Of a stretch of DNA of 32,267 bases, positions 18,301 through 25,258 are shown piece after piece (within the stretch, counting starts at the first letter, position 1; each line of letters begins with the position of its first letter). The notes beneath the pieces are model-generated. The model did no database searches. It had not been told where the DNA came from and saw only the letters and a program-made list of their open reading frames with translations. Both the position numbers and the translations under genes were made by a program. Origin of the DNA: Plastoroseomonas hellenica (GTDB taxonomy: Bacteria > Pseudomonadota > Alphaproteobacteria > Acetobacterales > Acetobacteraceae); the NCBI RefSeq assembly GCF_018129085.1, contig NZ_JAAGBB010000059.1:1-32267 (forward strand), given 5' to 3'.

Positions 18301-18808
18301 CTTCGAGTTCGAACTCCAGATTCAGAGCGGCGCTGACGAACCTCGTGACTTCTCGAAGATCCTGGGCTTGCTGTCTGGCGGCCAGCGGCAGGCGCCATAT
18401 TACGTCGCTATCGCGGCATCGATGACCTCAGTTTATTTTCCTGGCGGCAAAATTGATGATAATAGCGGTATGGGCCTTGTGGCATTCGATGAGGCCTTCA
18501 ACAAGCTTGATGTGAAGAACACCCAGGCATTGCTCGACCTGTTTCGCAGCCTGGGGCTGCAGGTCGTTGTGGCGGCACCGGAGGCAAGCCGCCCGACTTT
18601 CCTTGAAAGCGTCGATACCGTCATCACCATCGCCCGCAATCCGAATACCGACGTCGTGTATGTCGACAGCGAGCATATCGGGCCGCGCGCACGACAGGAG
18701 ATGCGCGCGCAGAATCCAGAACATAGAGGTGTGGAAGGCTTCCGGACTGTCGTTCAGCCGCCGAGGACGGCAGAGACCGACGTCGGCCGATCCGCCGCGG
18801 CGGAGTAG
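15320..18808 (+). CDS. jetC: Wadjet protein JetC (SMC-like ATPase, MksB-like)
   Basis: Predicted SMC-family motor of 1162 aa that extrudes DNA loops using ATP. The N-terminal head carries Walker A GQTGAGKS (residues 30-37). Long coiled-coil segments (about 230-470 and 640-960) flank a globular hinge-like region (about 480-630). The C-terminal head carries the ABC signature LSGGQ near residue 1017 and a Walker B GLVAFDEAFNKLD near 1052-1064. The split head, hinge and coiled coils in one polypeptide are diagnostic of SMC/MukB-type proteins. GAGG at 15308-15311 is 8 bases before the ATG. In Wadjet, JetC dimers with JetA and JetB reel in plasmid DNA and present it to JetD. Confidence 0.92.
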   Translation: MYWLERLSLHNWYLFEGLDIEVRGATALIGQTGAGKSALIDAIQTVMSGNNRNVIHLNSAAGEARDRRVHGYCLGCVIDVDEGRPRRRKPETTLALTLHDPAAMHRVTIGVLLSADADEGTSEETRQRFVIRGHGFSIDEFLERDVGGQEFMPTHDQLLARMKARFGKALTFHSNSQGFVSEYLTAMRPRVPPNPRSFLRAFSNALAAREIRDPTDFVRRFVLEASPLKVERVRESIMTWRELQKEVERLESMLAAAKGVRARFANWARHKIGGDTQDFLAAYAERLLLEREITSDTSVQAAFEEKRARHQAEAEGFEDSIQRQVDLNQRDAALARASDDTVRHEALEGELRGERGRLQALSATLTNAVHRYARAVQLARLREYLPGYARSAVETAVTLAAQTAKGGAVDWAVEGAELRVLAGRVRDVVRAEQSLVAQLSAAASDLSDLRKEATSLEVQLAAAEQGGPLLSQQTLEFRAELMRRGLQPILLPDLVEVSEPEWAFALEALLGAYREALIVPQDQLNEAFDILFRNRQRFDSCRLVNTRKTRGVPARSLPAGSIAEVASVDDPDARAFIHFHAGRYIRAENPFDLERLDSGVMKNGRTSSGMALRVHRDRPPILGRTAQMAALERARARWTEIHDAIAALEERHRLLSGGLQLLAQIADASEPEALEQDARELEDARLRVLQLQRDITELSRSDPTGILAGIHERQRFIEEMKTEMIEARRLAQEAYGQITKIGERIQQKQQRSAELTQIEASLAAAQQSEQAQRLILVADVRETIIAVRERTENQLGIEWQGRELEGLKALQRVAQESLRREKELLPRALREAGHGWEDFLLKWIGQNPLPAEAEDADKLYWIDARVRRIEDNELLPHRKRVEEARDEMERMLKEDLLAKLAERFETVRVQIDMLNRRLSGHTFVGQRYSFYRRQNDRLKPLYDLARQVAANPQIDFLSLQSNAVTAEGRKAFEQIELIVGDQEDTRQIEDYRNYFEFELQIQSGADEPRDFSKILGLLSGGQRQAPYYVAIAASMTSVYFPGGKIDDNSGMGLVAFDEAFNKLDVKNTQALLDLFRSLGLQVVVAAPEASRPTFLESVDTVITIARNPNTDVVYVDSEHIGPRARQEMRAQNPEHRGVEGFRTVVQPPRTAETDVGRSAAAE

Positions 18809-18815
18809 GACGCCA

Positions 18816-20021
18816 ATGTCGGCCGAGGTAGCGCGAGCACTTCTCCATCTCCTGCTGGATCGATTGGAGCAGAGTCCGGATCGAAAGCGCCTCCCTGCTG
18901 CCTCACCACCGGAAAGCTTCGCCGACGCTGCCGCCCGGGAGGCATTCGGGCAAATCCTCGAAGATGCGCGGCGCGCAGGCGCAGTCGAGGTGCAGCGTGG
19001 CAAGCGGGAGCTGCGGCATCTCATCCAGAGAGTGACGCTCGCCGACAGCGCGAGTCTCCGGCGCTTTCTGGGCAGAATGCCGTCCGACCGGATCGCGGCG
19101 TCGCTTGTGGACGAACTCCAGATGCAATTGCCTGATCTTGATCCGGAGACGGTTGATGCGTTGAACGCCCTGCAGGCCGGCTGGGTGTTGCAGCGAAAGC
19201 CTTTCGGAGTGCCGCCCGAGCTTAAGGCGGCGAGGGCCTTCCTGGTTGCCTTGGATGCCGTGCTGCGGCGAGACCCGCTGGATCGGCACGATCTCAGGAC
19301 CTTCTCCCGCAAGGCAACAGGCGACAGCAAGCTGATCGAAAGGCAGCGTGGGCCGCTGGTCGCCTGGATGAAGACCAAGGGAAGAGTGCCGCCGGAACTG
19401 TCCGGAGAGGAACTGCTGGCGGCGGTGGGTCTCGTGAAATGCGCGCACCCTGTCCTGGTCGCGGGGCCGGTGCAAGTTCGCGGAGCGGACATGTCCCGTC
19501 TCGCATATTGCGGGATCGCGCCGGAAGACGTGAATGGCGTTGACTTGGCGGGTGCCATGGCCAGCCTGCTCATCATCGAGAATTTTGCCTCGTTCAATCG
19601 GCATGTGCACGAGGCGCGTGGTGACGCCGAGATCGTCGTCTATTCCGGCGGCTTCCCGTCGCGTGTCGTCCTGCAGATGATCCGTCGACTGGTGGAGGTC
19701 TTCGGTGTCCAGGCCTGGCATTGGGGCGATATCGATGCTGGTGGCGTGAAGATCGCAGACCATATCGCGCGGCAGGCCGCGCCAGGATTGCGGCTCCATC
19801 TGATGACACCGGATCTGGCCAGACGCTTCGGCACGCGGGCACCACCGGAGCCGGCCCTCGCGGCCCTATCCAGTGCTTCGGAGGTGGCGTCCTTGGGGAA
19901 GTTCCTGGCGGAGGAGGGCGCGGCGCATCTGGAGCAGGAGGAGATCGACCCGGCCCCCGTGGCCGTGGCAATCCCTGGCCGTTCAGTATCCTCCGACGAA
20001 AGGGTTGACGGCGAGGGTTGA
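18816..20021 (+). CDS. jetD: Wadjet protein JetD (Toprim nuclease, MksG-like)
   Basis: Predicted nuclease subunit of 401 aa that cuts plasmid DNA held by the JetABC motor. The N-terminal half (about 1-190) matches the arm/DUF3322-like region, and the C-terminal half is a Toprim domain (DUF2220-like), as in topoisomerase VI A subunits. Metal-binding residues are visible: Glu255 (LLIIENFASF), then Asp305 and Asp307 (HWGDIDAGG). The HLEQEEIDP near the end matches the LEQE element common in this family. TAGGA overlapping the jetC stop serves as ribosome site for ATG 18816. All key residues are present, so the system looks intact. The stop codon lies inside an inverted repeat. Confidence 0.9.
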   Translation: MSAEVARALLHLLLDRLEQSPDRKRLPAASPPESFADAAAREAFGQILEDARRAGAVEVQRGKRELRHLIQRVTLADSASLRRFLGRMPSDRIAASLVDELQMQLPDLDPETVDALNALQAGWVLQRKPFGVPPELKAARAFLVALDAVLRRDPLDRHDLRTFSRKATGDSKLIERQRGPLVAWMKTKGRVPPELSGEELLAAVGLVKCAHPVLVAGPVQVRGADMSRLAYCGIAPEDVNGVDLAGAMASLLIIENFASFNRHVHEARGDAEIVVYSGGFPSRVVLQMIRRLVEVFGVQAWHWGDIDAGGVKIADHIARQAAPGLRLHLMTPDLARRFGTRAPPEPALAALSSASEVASLGKFLAEEGAAHLEQEEIDPAPVAVAIPGRSVSSDERVDGEG

Positions 20022-20057
20022 TAGTCGCCTCTATCAACCCCACTATGACCATAGTGG
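20001..20057. promoter_or_regulatory. Nested repeats and palindromes between jetD and the toxin-antitoxin operon
   Basis: Three elements are packed together. AGGGTTGA occurs twice (20001-20008 and 20014-20021). GGGTTGATAG (20015-20024) pairs with CTATCAACCC (20031-20040) around a 6-base loop. CCACTATG-AC-CATAGTGG (20040-20057) is a perfect two-arm palindrome. A possible promoter for the downstream genes is TTGATA (20018-20023), 17 bases, CACTAT (20041-20046), so both palindromes would overlap it. This is the layout expected of an autoregulated toxin-antitoxin operator. The first hairpin could also terminate jet transcription, although no T-run follows. Confidence 0.55.
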
Positions 20058-20075
20058 TGGCCGTCGGAGTGCACG

Positions 20076-20942
20076 ATGAGCGACGTGTTTGAGATTGAGA
20101 GTACCTTCGAGGCCCATGGCGTTAAGGGTGTGACCCAGTTCGTGCGTCAGATCGAAGGGGCGGCAGCCTTCCTGACGGCCGCCCATGCCGGCGACGGCGT
20201 GCGGGTCCTCGCACCAGGGACGTCCAATCGACGGTCTCGCGATGACGGCTTGTATACTCTTGTGGTGAAAGCCTCTGGCACGCGCTTGCGGCGTATCCTG
20301 ACGATCTTCAGCGAACACCCGGTCCAGGGTCCGGGGATGGCGGCCGAATTCGAGGCCTTCAGAATGTTGTCGGAGCTGACTCCGGCGGGCCCGAAACTGC
20401 TCGCGCTGGCTAGTTGGGACCGCAGGCGTGCCTATGAGGAACTAGCTCGGCATATGGACCTCGTCCGGCAGCAATTCGAGGCGGCGGCGGTTCTTGCGGA
20501 TGCGCCGCTCGCGGTGTCAGCAGGCTCCAGGCGCGCGGATGTGGAAGATGGTGCCCGTTTCGCCACTGTTCGGGACGCGCTCTTGGTTCGGGCCGGTGGC
20601 ACGCTGTCGCTGACGGAGGCGGCCGGCCGTATGGGCGTCAGCCGGCAGGCTCTGCACAAGCGCATCGCATCCGGCGGCGCGCTGGGGATGATGTCGGGAA
20701 GCGAGATCGTCGTTCCCAGGGCTCAGTTCGCGGAGAGTGCGGGAAGGCTTTCGATCCTGCCGGGGATCAACAAAGTGGTGAAGCTGTTCAAGGAAGCCCA
20801 AGCGGGTGCCTGGGCCGCATTGCAGTTCCTGCTCGACCCGGACCCCAACCTCAACCGGGCACCGATCGAAGCGCTGAAAGCGGGCGAGGTCACGGAGACC
20901 GTGCTGGCCGCCCGCGCCCATCTCGGCATGGACGAGGAATGA
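20076..20942 (+). CDS. Long antitoxin-like protein with HTH and Xre/MbcA/ParS-type C-terminus
   Basis: Probable antitoxin partner of the RES protein encoded 3 bases downstream. The C-terminal part (about residues 243-287; AWAALQFLLDPDPNLNRAPIEALKAG is split by short turns) resembles the toxin-binding domain of Xre/MbcA/ParS antitoxins. A helix-turn-helix is seen at about 178-200 (LTEAAGRMGVSRQALHKRI). Residues 1-170 match nothing I recognise: an alpha/beta-looking segment (1-80) and a charged helical segment (88-145). At 288 aa it is much longer than typical partners of RES toxins. CGGAG at 20065-20069 supports ATG 20076, and the palindromes just upstream fit autoregulation through the HTH. 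Confidence 0.7.
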   Translation: MSDVFEIESTFEAHGVKGVTQFVRQIEGAAAFLTAAHAGDGVRVLAPGTSNRRSRDDGLYTLVVKASGTRLRRILTIFSEHPVQGPGMAAEFEAFRMLSELTPAGPKLLALASWDRRRAYEELARHMDLVRQQFEAAAVLADAPLAVSAGSRRADVEDGARFATVRDALLVRAGGTLSLTEAAGRMGVSRQALHKRIASGGALGMMSGSEIVVPRAQFAESAGRLSILPGINKVVKLFKEAQAGAWAALQFLLDPDPNLNRAPIEALKAGEVTETVLAARAHLGMDEE

Positions 20943-20945
20943 CGT

Positions 20946-21593
20946 GTGGCGCTGTTCCTGACCGGCCGGCCAGGTCCGCCAACGGCGTCATTTCCGCATG
21001 GGATCAAGACCGAAATCTTGGAAGCCGGCTCCCGACTCATTCGAATCCATCATAAGGACAACGGACCGATCTGGTTCGGGCCGAAGTTAGGCATGCCACC
21101 GGCCAACCGCTTCGACGCCAGTGGCGGCGAGTACCGTGCCATGTACGCGGCCACATCTCTCGATGGCGCCTTCGTCGAGACGGTGCTGCACGGGAGGACG
21201 AAAGACAGGATCCTGACAAGGGCCAATGTCCATCTGCGGGCGTGGACCCCGATAGAGACCTGCCGTCCTCTTACGCTCGCCAAGCTCTACGATGATGGCC
21301 TGCTCTGGCATGGGACGGATGCCGGTATCAGTGCGTCGGAGAGCTACACGGCATCCCGCAGGATCGCACTCGCCCTGCACAGCGAAGGCCCGGCGGTCGA
21401 TGGCATCACCTATCGCTCCCGCCACGACAACGGCGAACTCTGCTTTGCGCTGTTCGATCGGGTTCTGGCCTTGGATCTCAAGCCGGATGCGCGGATGCTT
21501 TTCGGCGACCATCCGGCAGAGATCGAAGCGATGATGCGCAAGTACGCCGCGGTATTTGACGACAGCTTGCCAGTTTCATCCCCAGCAGCATAG
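20946..21593 (+). CDS. RES domain toxin (predicted NAD+-degrading)
   Basis: Predicted RES-family toxin of 215 aa. The family-defining residues are visible in order: Arg33 (RLIRIHH) with NRFD at 54-57, Glu78 (GAFVETVL) after the GEYRAMYAATSLDGA segment, and Ser158 (GITYRSRHD). Characterised RES toxins, such as MbcT in Mycobacterium, resemble ADP-ribosyltransferase folds and destroy NAD+, stopping growth until the antitoxin binds. The GTG start follows the antitoxin stop by 3 bases, with GAGGA at 20934-20938 as ribosome site. It is the last gene of the lower-GC island, and its composition matches the jet genes. Confidence 0.9.
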   Translation: MALFLTGRPGPPTASFPHGIKTEILEAGSRLIRIHHKDNGPIWFGPKLGMPPANRFDASGGEYRAMYAATSLDGAFVETVLHGRTKDRILTRANVHLRAWTPIETCRPLTLAKLYDDGLLWHGTDAGISASESYTASRRIALALHSEGPAVDGITYRSRHDNGELCFALFDRVLALDLKPDARMLFGDHPAEIEAMMRKYAAVFDDSLPVSSPAA

Positions 21594-21658
21594 CGTTGCG
21601 CGCATGGACTTGTCGTGCCTTCGCATCGGGATGACGATCGGATGGAAAGGGGACAGCC

Positions 21659-23068
21659 ATGCACCATGCCGCCCATCCGCCCTACGCGCCCGAGACCTTC
21701 CGCGCGCTGACCTTCCACGACGCGGTGCCGCGCTTCCGGGACGGCGGCGACACCCCGCGCGCCTATCTCGAGCGCTGCCTCGAGACGATCGCGGCGCGCG
21801 AGCCGGAGGTGATGGCCTTCGCCTTCCTCAACGCGGATGGCGCGCGGGCGGCGGCGGATGCCAGCACGGCGCGGTACAGGGCCGGCAAGGCGCTCTCGCC
21901 GATCGACGGCCTGCCGATCGGCATCAAGGACCTCTATGAGACGCGCGACATGCCGACCGGCATGGGCAGCGCGCTGTTCAAGGGCAACCATCCGGTCCGC
22001 GACTCCGCGCTGGTGCAGGCGCTGCGCGCGGCGGGCGCCGTCATCACCGGCAAGACCGTCACGACCGAGCTCGGCATGTCCCATCCTGGGCCGACGCGGC
22101 ATCCGATGGACCCGCGCCGCACGCCGGGCGGCTCCTCCTCCGGCTCCGGGGCGGTGATCGCAGCGCGCATGCTGCCGGCGGCGATCGGGTCGCAGGTGGT
22201 GGGCAGCGTGGTGCGCCCCGCCTCCTTCAACGCCAACTGGGCGCTGAAGCCGACCCAGGGCGCGCTGAACCGCGGCGAACGCCAGGGCTACAGCCAGTCG
22301 ACCGTCGGCGTGCATGCCGGTTGCCCCGAGGACATGTGGGCGGTCGCCGTCGAGATCGCCAAGCGCGTCGGCGGCGATCCCGGCGCCCCCGGCCTCTTCT
22401 TCACCGGCGAGGATGCGCCGCCCGCCTTCCGCCCGCGCCGCCTCGCCGTGCTGGAGACCGAGGGTTGGGCCGTCGCGCATCCAGGCGCCATCGCGGCCTT
22501 CGACCAGGCGCTGGCCGCGCTCCGCGCGCAAGGCGTGGCGGTGCTGCGCCGCGGCGACCATCCGCTGCTGGAGGCGCTGGAGCGGCGCGTCGCCGACGCC
22601 ATGGCGCTGTCGCGCGATGTCTGCGCCTATGAATCCGCCTGGTCGGTCGCGAACCTCATGGCGAAGGACGCCGAGGGGCTGAGCGACAGCCTGAAGGCGC
22701 GCTTCGCGGTCGGCTGCTCCGTCACTCTCGCCCAGTACCGCGCGCTGCTGCTGCAGCGGGAGGAGATGCGGCGCGCGCTCGCCGCGATGGGGGCAGAAGT
22801 GGATGGCTTCATCGGGCTTGCCGCCTGCGGACCGGCGCCGCTGCTCGGCGACACCGGCGGCAGCAGCCTCGGCATCACCCACACCACCGGCAACCCGGCG
22901 ATGAACACGGCGAGCTCGGCGCTCGGCTGCCCGGTCGTGACGGTGCCGATCCTGGCGGTCGACGGCATGCCGGTGGCGCTCGCGGTCAGTGCCCAGCAGC
23001 ACCAGGATGAGCGCGCCGCCGCGATCGCCCGCTGGATCGCGGGTGCGGTGCCGCCGATCGCCCTATGA
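21659..23068 (+). CDS. Amidase signature enzyme
   Basis: Predicted amidase of 469 aa hydrolysing a carboxamide through the Ser-cisSer-Lys triad: Lys90 (GIKDLYETR), cis-Ser160 (PGGSSSGSG) and nucleophile Ser183 (QVVGSVVRPAS). The usual GGSIRxPA element is VGSVVRPAS here, a conservative variant. An AAAGGGGA Shine-Dalgarno lies 6 bases before ATG 21659. Composition returns to the high-GC norm at this gene, so the right edge of the island lies between 21594 and about 21650. It appears monocistronic, with the transporter operon starting 107 bases downstream on the same strand. The substrate is unknown. Confidence 0.92.
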   Translation: MHHAAHPPYAPETFRALTFHDAVPRFRDGGDTPRAYLERCLETIAAREPEVMAFAFLNADGARAAADASTARYRAGKALSPIDGLPIGIKDLYETRDMPTGMGSALFKGNHPVRDSALVQALRAAGAVITGKTVTTELGMSHPGPTRHPMDPRRTPGGSSSGSGAVIAARMLPAAIGSQVVGSVVRPASFNANWALKPTQGALNRGERQGYSQSTVGVHAGCPEDMWAVAVEIAKRVGGDPGAPGLFFTGEDAPPAFRPRRLAVLETEGWAVAHPGAIAAFDQALAALRAQGVAVLRRGDHPLLEALERRVADAMALSRDVCAYESAWSVANLMAKDAEGLSDSLKARFAVGCSVTLAQYRALLLQREEMRRALAAMGAEVDGFIGLAACGPAPLLGDTGGSSLGITHTTGNPAMNTASSALGCPVVTVPILAVDGMPVALAVSAQQHQDERAAAIARWIAGAVPPIAL

Positions 23069-23175
23069 CGGCGGCATGATCGAGGAGACGTGACCGCCGG
23101 GCCGCCGGGCGGGATTTCCACCGGCGCGTTGCAACCTAGGATGTCACGTCCCGCGATGCTCCGCCGAGGTGCCCC

Positions 23176-24087
23176 ATGCACATTCCCCGCCGGCTTGCCC
23201 TCGCCGCCCTCGCCGCCGGCATGCCCGCCCTGGCGCGTGCCCAGGCGCGGGACAAGGTCGTCATCTCCTCCAAGATCGATGCCGAGGGCGGGCTGCTCGG
23301 CCATCTGATCCTGCTGGCGCTCGAACGCGCGCGGGTGCCGGCGGAGGCGCGGCTGCAGCTCGGGCCCACGCGGATCGTCCGCGCCGCGCTGATCGCCGGC
23401 GAGATCGACCTCTACCCCGAATACACCGGCAACGGCGCCTTCTTCTTCAACCGGGAGGCCGACCCCGCCTGGCGCTCCCCGGATGCCGCCTACGACCTGG
23501 TGAAGCGGCTGGACGCGGAGGCGAACCGCCTGGTCTGGCTGCCGCGCGCACCCGCCGACAACACCTGGGCGATCGCGGTGCGGCGCGACCTGGCAGGCCG
23601 CGAGCGCCTGTCCACCATGGAGGATTTCGCGCGGCTCGTTCAGGCCGGCGATACGCTCCGCCTCGCGGCCTCGGCCGAGTTCGTCGAAAGCGCGGCCGCG
23701 CTGCCGGCCTTCGAGGGCAGCTACGGCTTCCGCTTCCCGCGCGAGCGCATCGTGGTGCTGCCGGGCGGCGACACCTCGGCGACCATGCGCGCGGCGGCGC
23801 AGCGCATGAACGGCGTCAACGCGGCGATGGTCTACACCACCGACGGCGCGATCGATGCGCTGGAGCTCGCGGTCATGACCGACAACCGGCGCGCGCAGCT
23901 CGTCTTCGAACCGGCGCCGGTGGTGCGCCAGGCGATGCTGGAACGCTTCCCCGCCATCGCGCCGGCGCTCGCCCCGGTCTTCGCGCAGCTCTCGCTGGAG
24001 CGGCTCCGCTCGCTGAACGCGCAGGTGACGGTGGAAGGCAGGCCGCCGCAGGCGGTGGCGCGCCGCTTCCTCGACGGGCTCGGCTAG
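23176..24087 (+). CDS. osmF: OsmF/YehZ-type ABC transporter substrate-binding protein
   Basis: Predicted periplasmic receptor of the glycine betaine/choline family (QAT type), 303 aa. A signal peptide (MHIPRRLALAALAAGMPALARAQ) is followed by VVISSKIDAEGGLLGHL and GEIDLYPEYTGNGAFFF, a hallmark of the ProX/OpuBC/OsmF fold, and later VYTTDGAIDALEL. It is the first of four genes in the same order and of nearly the same sizes as E. coli yehZYXW, which is the basis for the symbol. E. coli YehZ has low betaine affinity, so the real ligand may be another quaternary amine or unrelated compound. A palindrome separates it from the permease gene. Confidence 0.87.
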   Translation: MHIPRRLALAALAAGMPALARAQARDKVVISSKIDAEGGLLGHLILLALERARVPAEARLQLGPTRIVRAALIAGEIDLYPEYTGNGAFFFNREADPAWRSPDAAYDLVKRLDAEANRLVWLPRAPADNTWAIAVRRDLAGRERLSTMEDFARLVQAGDTLRLAASAEFVESAAALPAFEGSYGFRFPRERIVVLPGGDTSATMRAAAQRMNGVNAAMVYTTDGAIDALELAVMTDNRRAQLVFEPAPVVRQAMLERFPAIAPALAPVFAQLSLERLRSLNAQVTVEGRPPQAVARRFLDGLG

Positions 24088-24090
24088 AGC

Positions 24091-24106
24091 GGTTCCCGTG
24101 GGAACC
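24091..24106. repeat. Palindrome overlapping the permease start
   Basis: GGTTCCC-GT-GGGAACC is a 7+2+7 inverted repeat placed 3 bases after the osmF stop. It contains the proposed GTG start of the permease gene. An RNA hairpin here could lower permease translation relative to the binding protein. It could also be a member of a dispersed intergenic repeat family, as short palindromes of this kind are common in alphaproteobacterial genomes. Confidence 0.6.
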
Positions 24107-25258
24107 CATCCAGCGGTGCCGGCGCGCGGGCTGGAGCCCGCACTGGCGCTGCTGGCGCTCCTCGGCCTCTATGCCTTCGGCTGGCTGGCGGTGGCGCCCA
24201 ACCGGCTGGTCTCCGGCACCTCCCTCGGCGCCGCGGCGGCGCTCGGTTGGGGCGTGCACGCGATCGCCGTCCTGATCCTGGGCGCGGTGGCGCTGCGCCG
24301 GTGGCGGCCCGGCCTGGCGCCCGCCCTGCCGGTGATGCTGCTGGTCCTCGCCGCCGCGCTCGCACTCGGCCTGACCGGGGACGCCGCGCGGCACCAACTG
24401 CAGGAACTGGCCCCGGCGGCGCGCGCCATGCTCGGCTTCGGCTTCTGGCTCGGCATCGCCGCCTTGCTGGTGCTGCTGGCGGAGGTGTTGCGCGGCGCCT
24501 CCATTTGGCTGCGCGTCCTGGCGCCGCTGCTGCTGCTCGGCATCGCGGCGCTGGCCGGCTGGCTCGGCCTGCTCGACCGGCTCTCGCTGGTGGTCGAATA
24601 TCAGGCGCGCGCCGAGACGCTGCACGCGGCGCTGCTGCGGCACCTGGCCTTGGCGGGGGCGGCGCTCGGCATCGTGCTGGCGTTCGGCATCCCGCTGGGA
24701 TGGTGGGCCTTCCGCTCGCCGCGCGCCGAAGCCGCGCTCGCCGCAGTGCTGAACGCGGTGCAGATCGTACCGGCGCTCGCGCTGTTCGGCGCCTTGATTC
24801 CATTGCTCTCGGCGCTGCTGCGGGCGGTGCCGGCGCTGCGCGGCCTGGGCGTGGAGGCGATCGGGACGGCGCCGACGCTGATCGGTACCGCCGCCTATGC
24901 CGGGCTGCCGCTGTGGCGCGGCATTCTCGCCGGCCTTGCCGCCGCGCCGCGGGAGGTGGTGGGGGTGGCGGAGGCGATGGGCATGGATGAGGCGCGGGTG
25001 ACGCGCGCGGTGCGCCTGCCGCTCGGCCTGCCGGTCTTCCTCGCGGCACTCCGCGTCGCCGCGGTGCAGTGCATCGGCCTCGTGGCGCTCGGCGGGCTGA
25101 TCGGCGCCGGCGGGCTCGGGGCGCTGGTGCTGGAAGGCATGGCGCAATTCGCGACCGACCTCATCCTGCTGGGTGCGCTGCCGATCGTGGCGCTGGCGCT
25201 CCTGGCCGATGGTGCGCTCCGCCTCCTGGAAGGCAGGCTCGCGCCATGGCGGCGGTGA
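24098..25258 (+). CDS. yehY: YehY-type ABC transporter permease
   Basis: Predicted inner-membrane permease of 386 aa, with an N-terminal block of several extra transmembrane helices (about residues 8-170) ahead of the usual BPD transporter domain (about 185-375). The EAA-like cytoplasmic loop is near AAPREVVGVAEAMGMDEARVTRAVRLPLGLP. E. coli YehY is of almost the same length and carries the same extension. The GTG at 24098 lies in a palindrome and has no Shine-Dalgarno, so the true start may be slightly downstream, for example GTG 24116. It overlaps the ATPase gene by 13 bases. It should pair with the second permease encoded after the ATPase. Confidence 0.88.
   Translation: MGTHPAVPARGLEPALALLALLGLYAFGWLAVAPNRLVSGTSLGAAAALGWGVHAIAVLILGAVALRRWRPGLAPALPVMLLVLAAALALGLTGDAARHQLQELAPAARAMLGFGFWLGIAALLVLLAEVLRGASIWLRVLAPLLLLGIAALAGWLGLLDRLSLVVEYQARAETLHAALLRHLALAGAALGIVLAFGIPLGWWAFRSPRAEAALAAVLNAVQIVPALALFGALIPLLSALLRAVPALRGLGVEAIGTAPTLIGTAAYAGLPLWRGILAGLAAAPREVVGVAEAMGMDEARVTRAVRLPLGLPVFLAALRVAAVQCIGLVALGGLIGAGGLGALVLEGMAQFATDLILLGALPIVALALLADGALRLLEGRLAPWRR

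Noticed and set aside
15320-18808. JetC as a chromosomal MukB, SbcC or RecN protein
   Set aside because: The gene order with kleisin-like, MukE-like and Toprim nuclease genes, and the lack of SbcD, fits Wadjet/MksB much better.
18567-18815. In-frame 5' extension of jetD into jetC
   Set aside because: The translated segment is Arg/Ser-rich shadow sequence. ATG 18816 has a ribosome site at the jetC stop and fits the start of the JetD domain.
21410-23002. A 530-codon minus-strand open frame across the island edge
   Set aside because: It is antisense to the RES toxin and amidase, spans two regions of different composition, and shows no domain.
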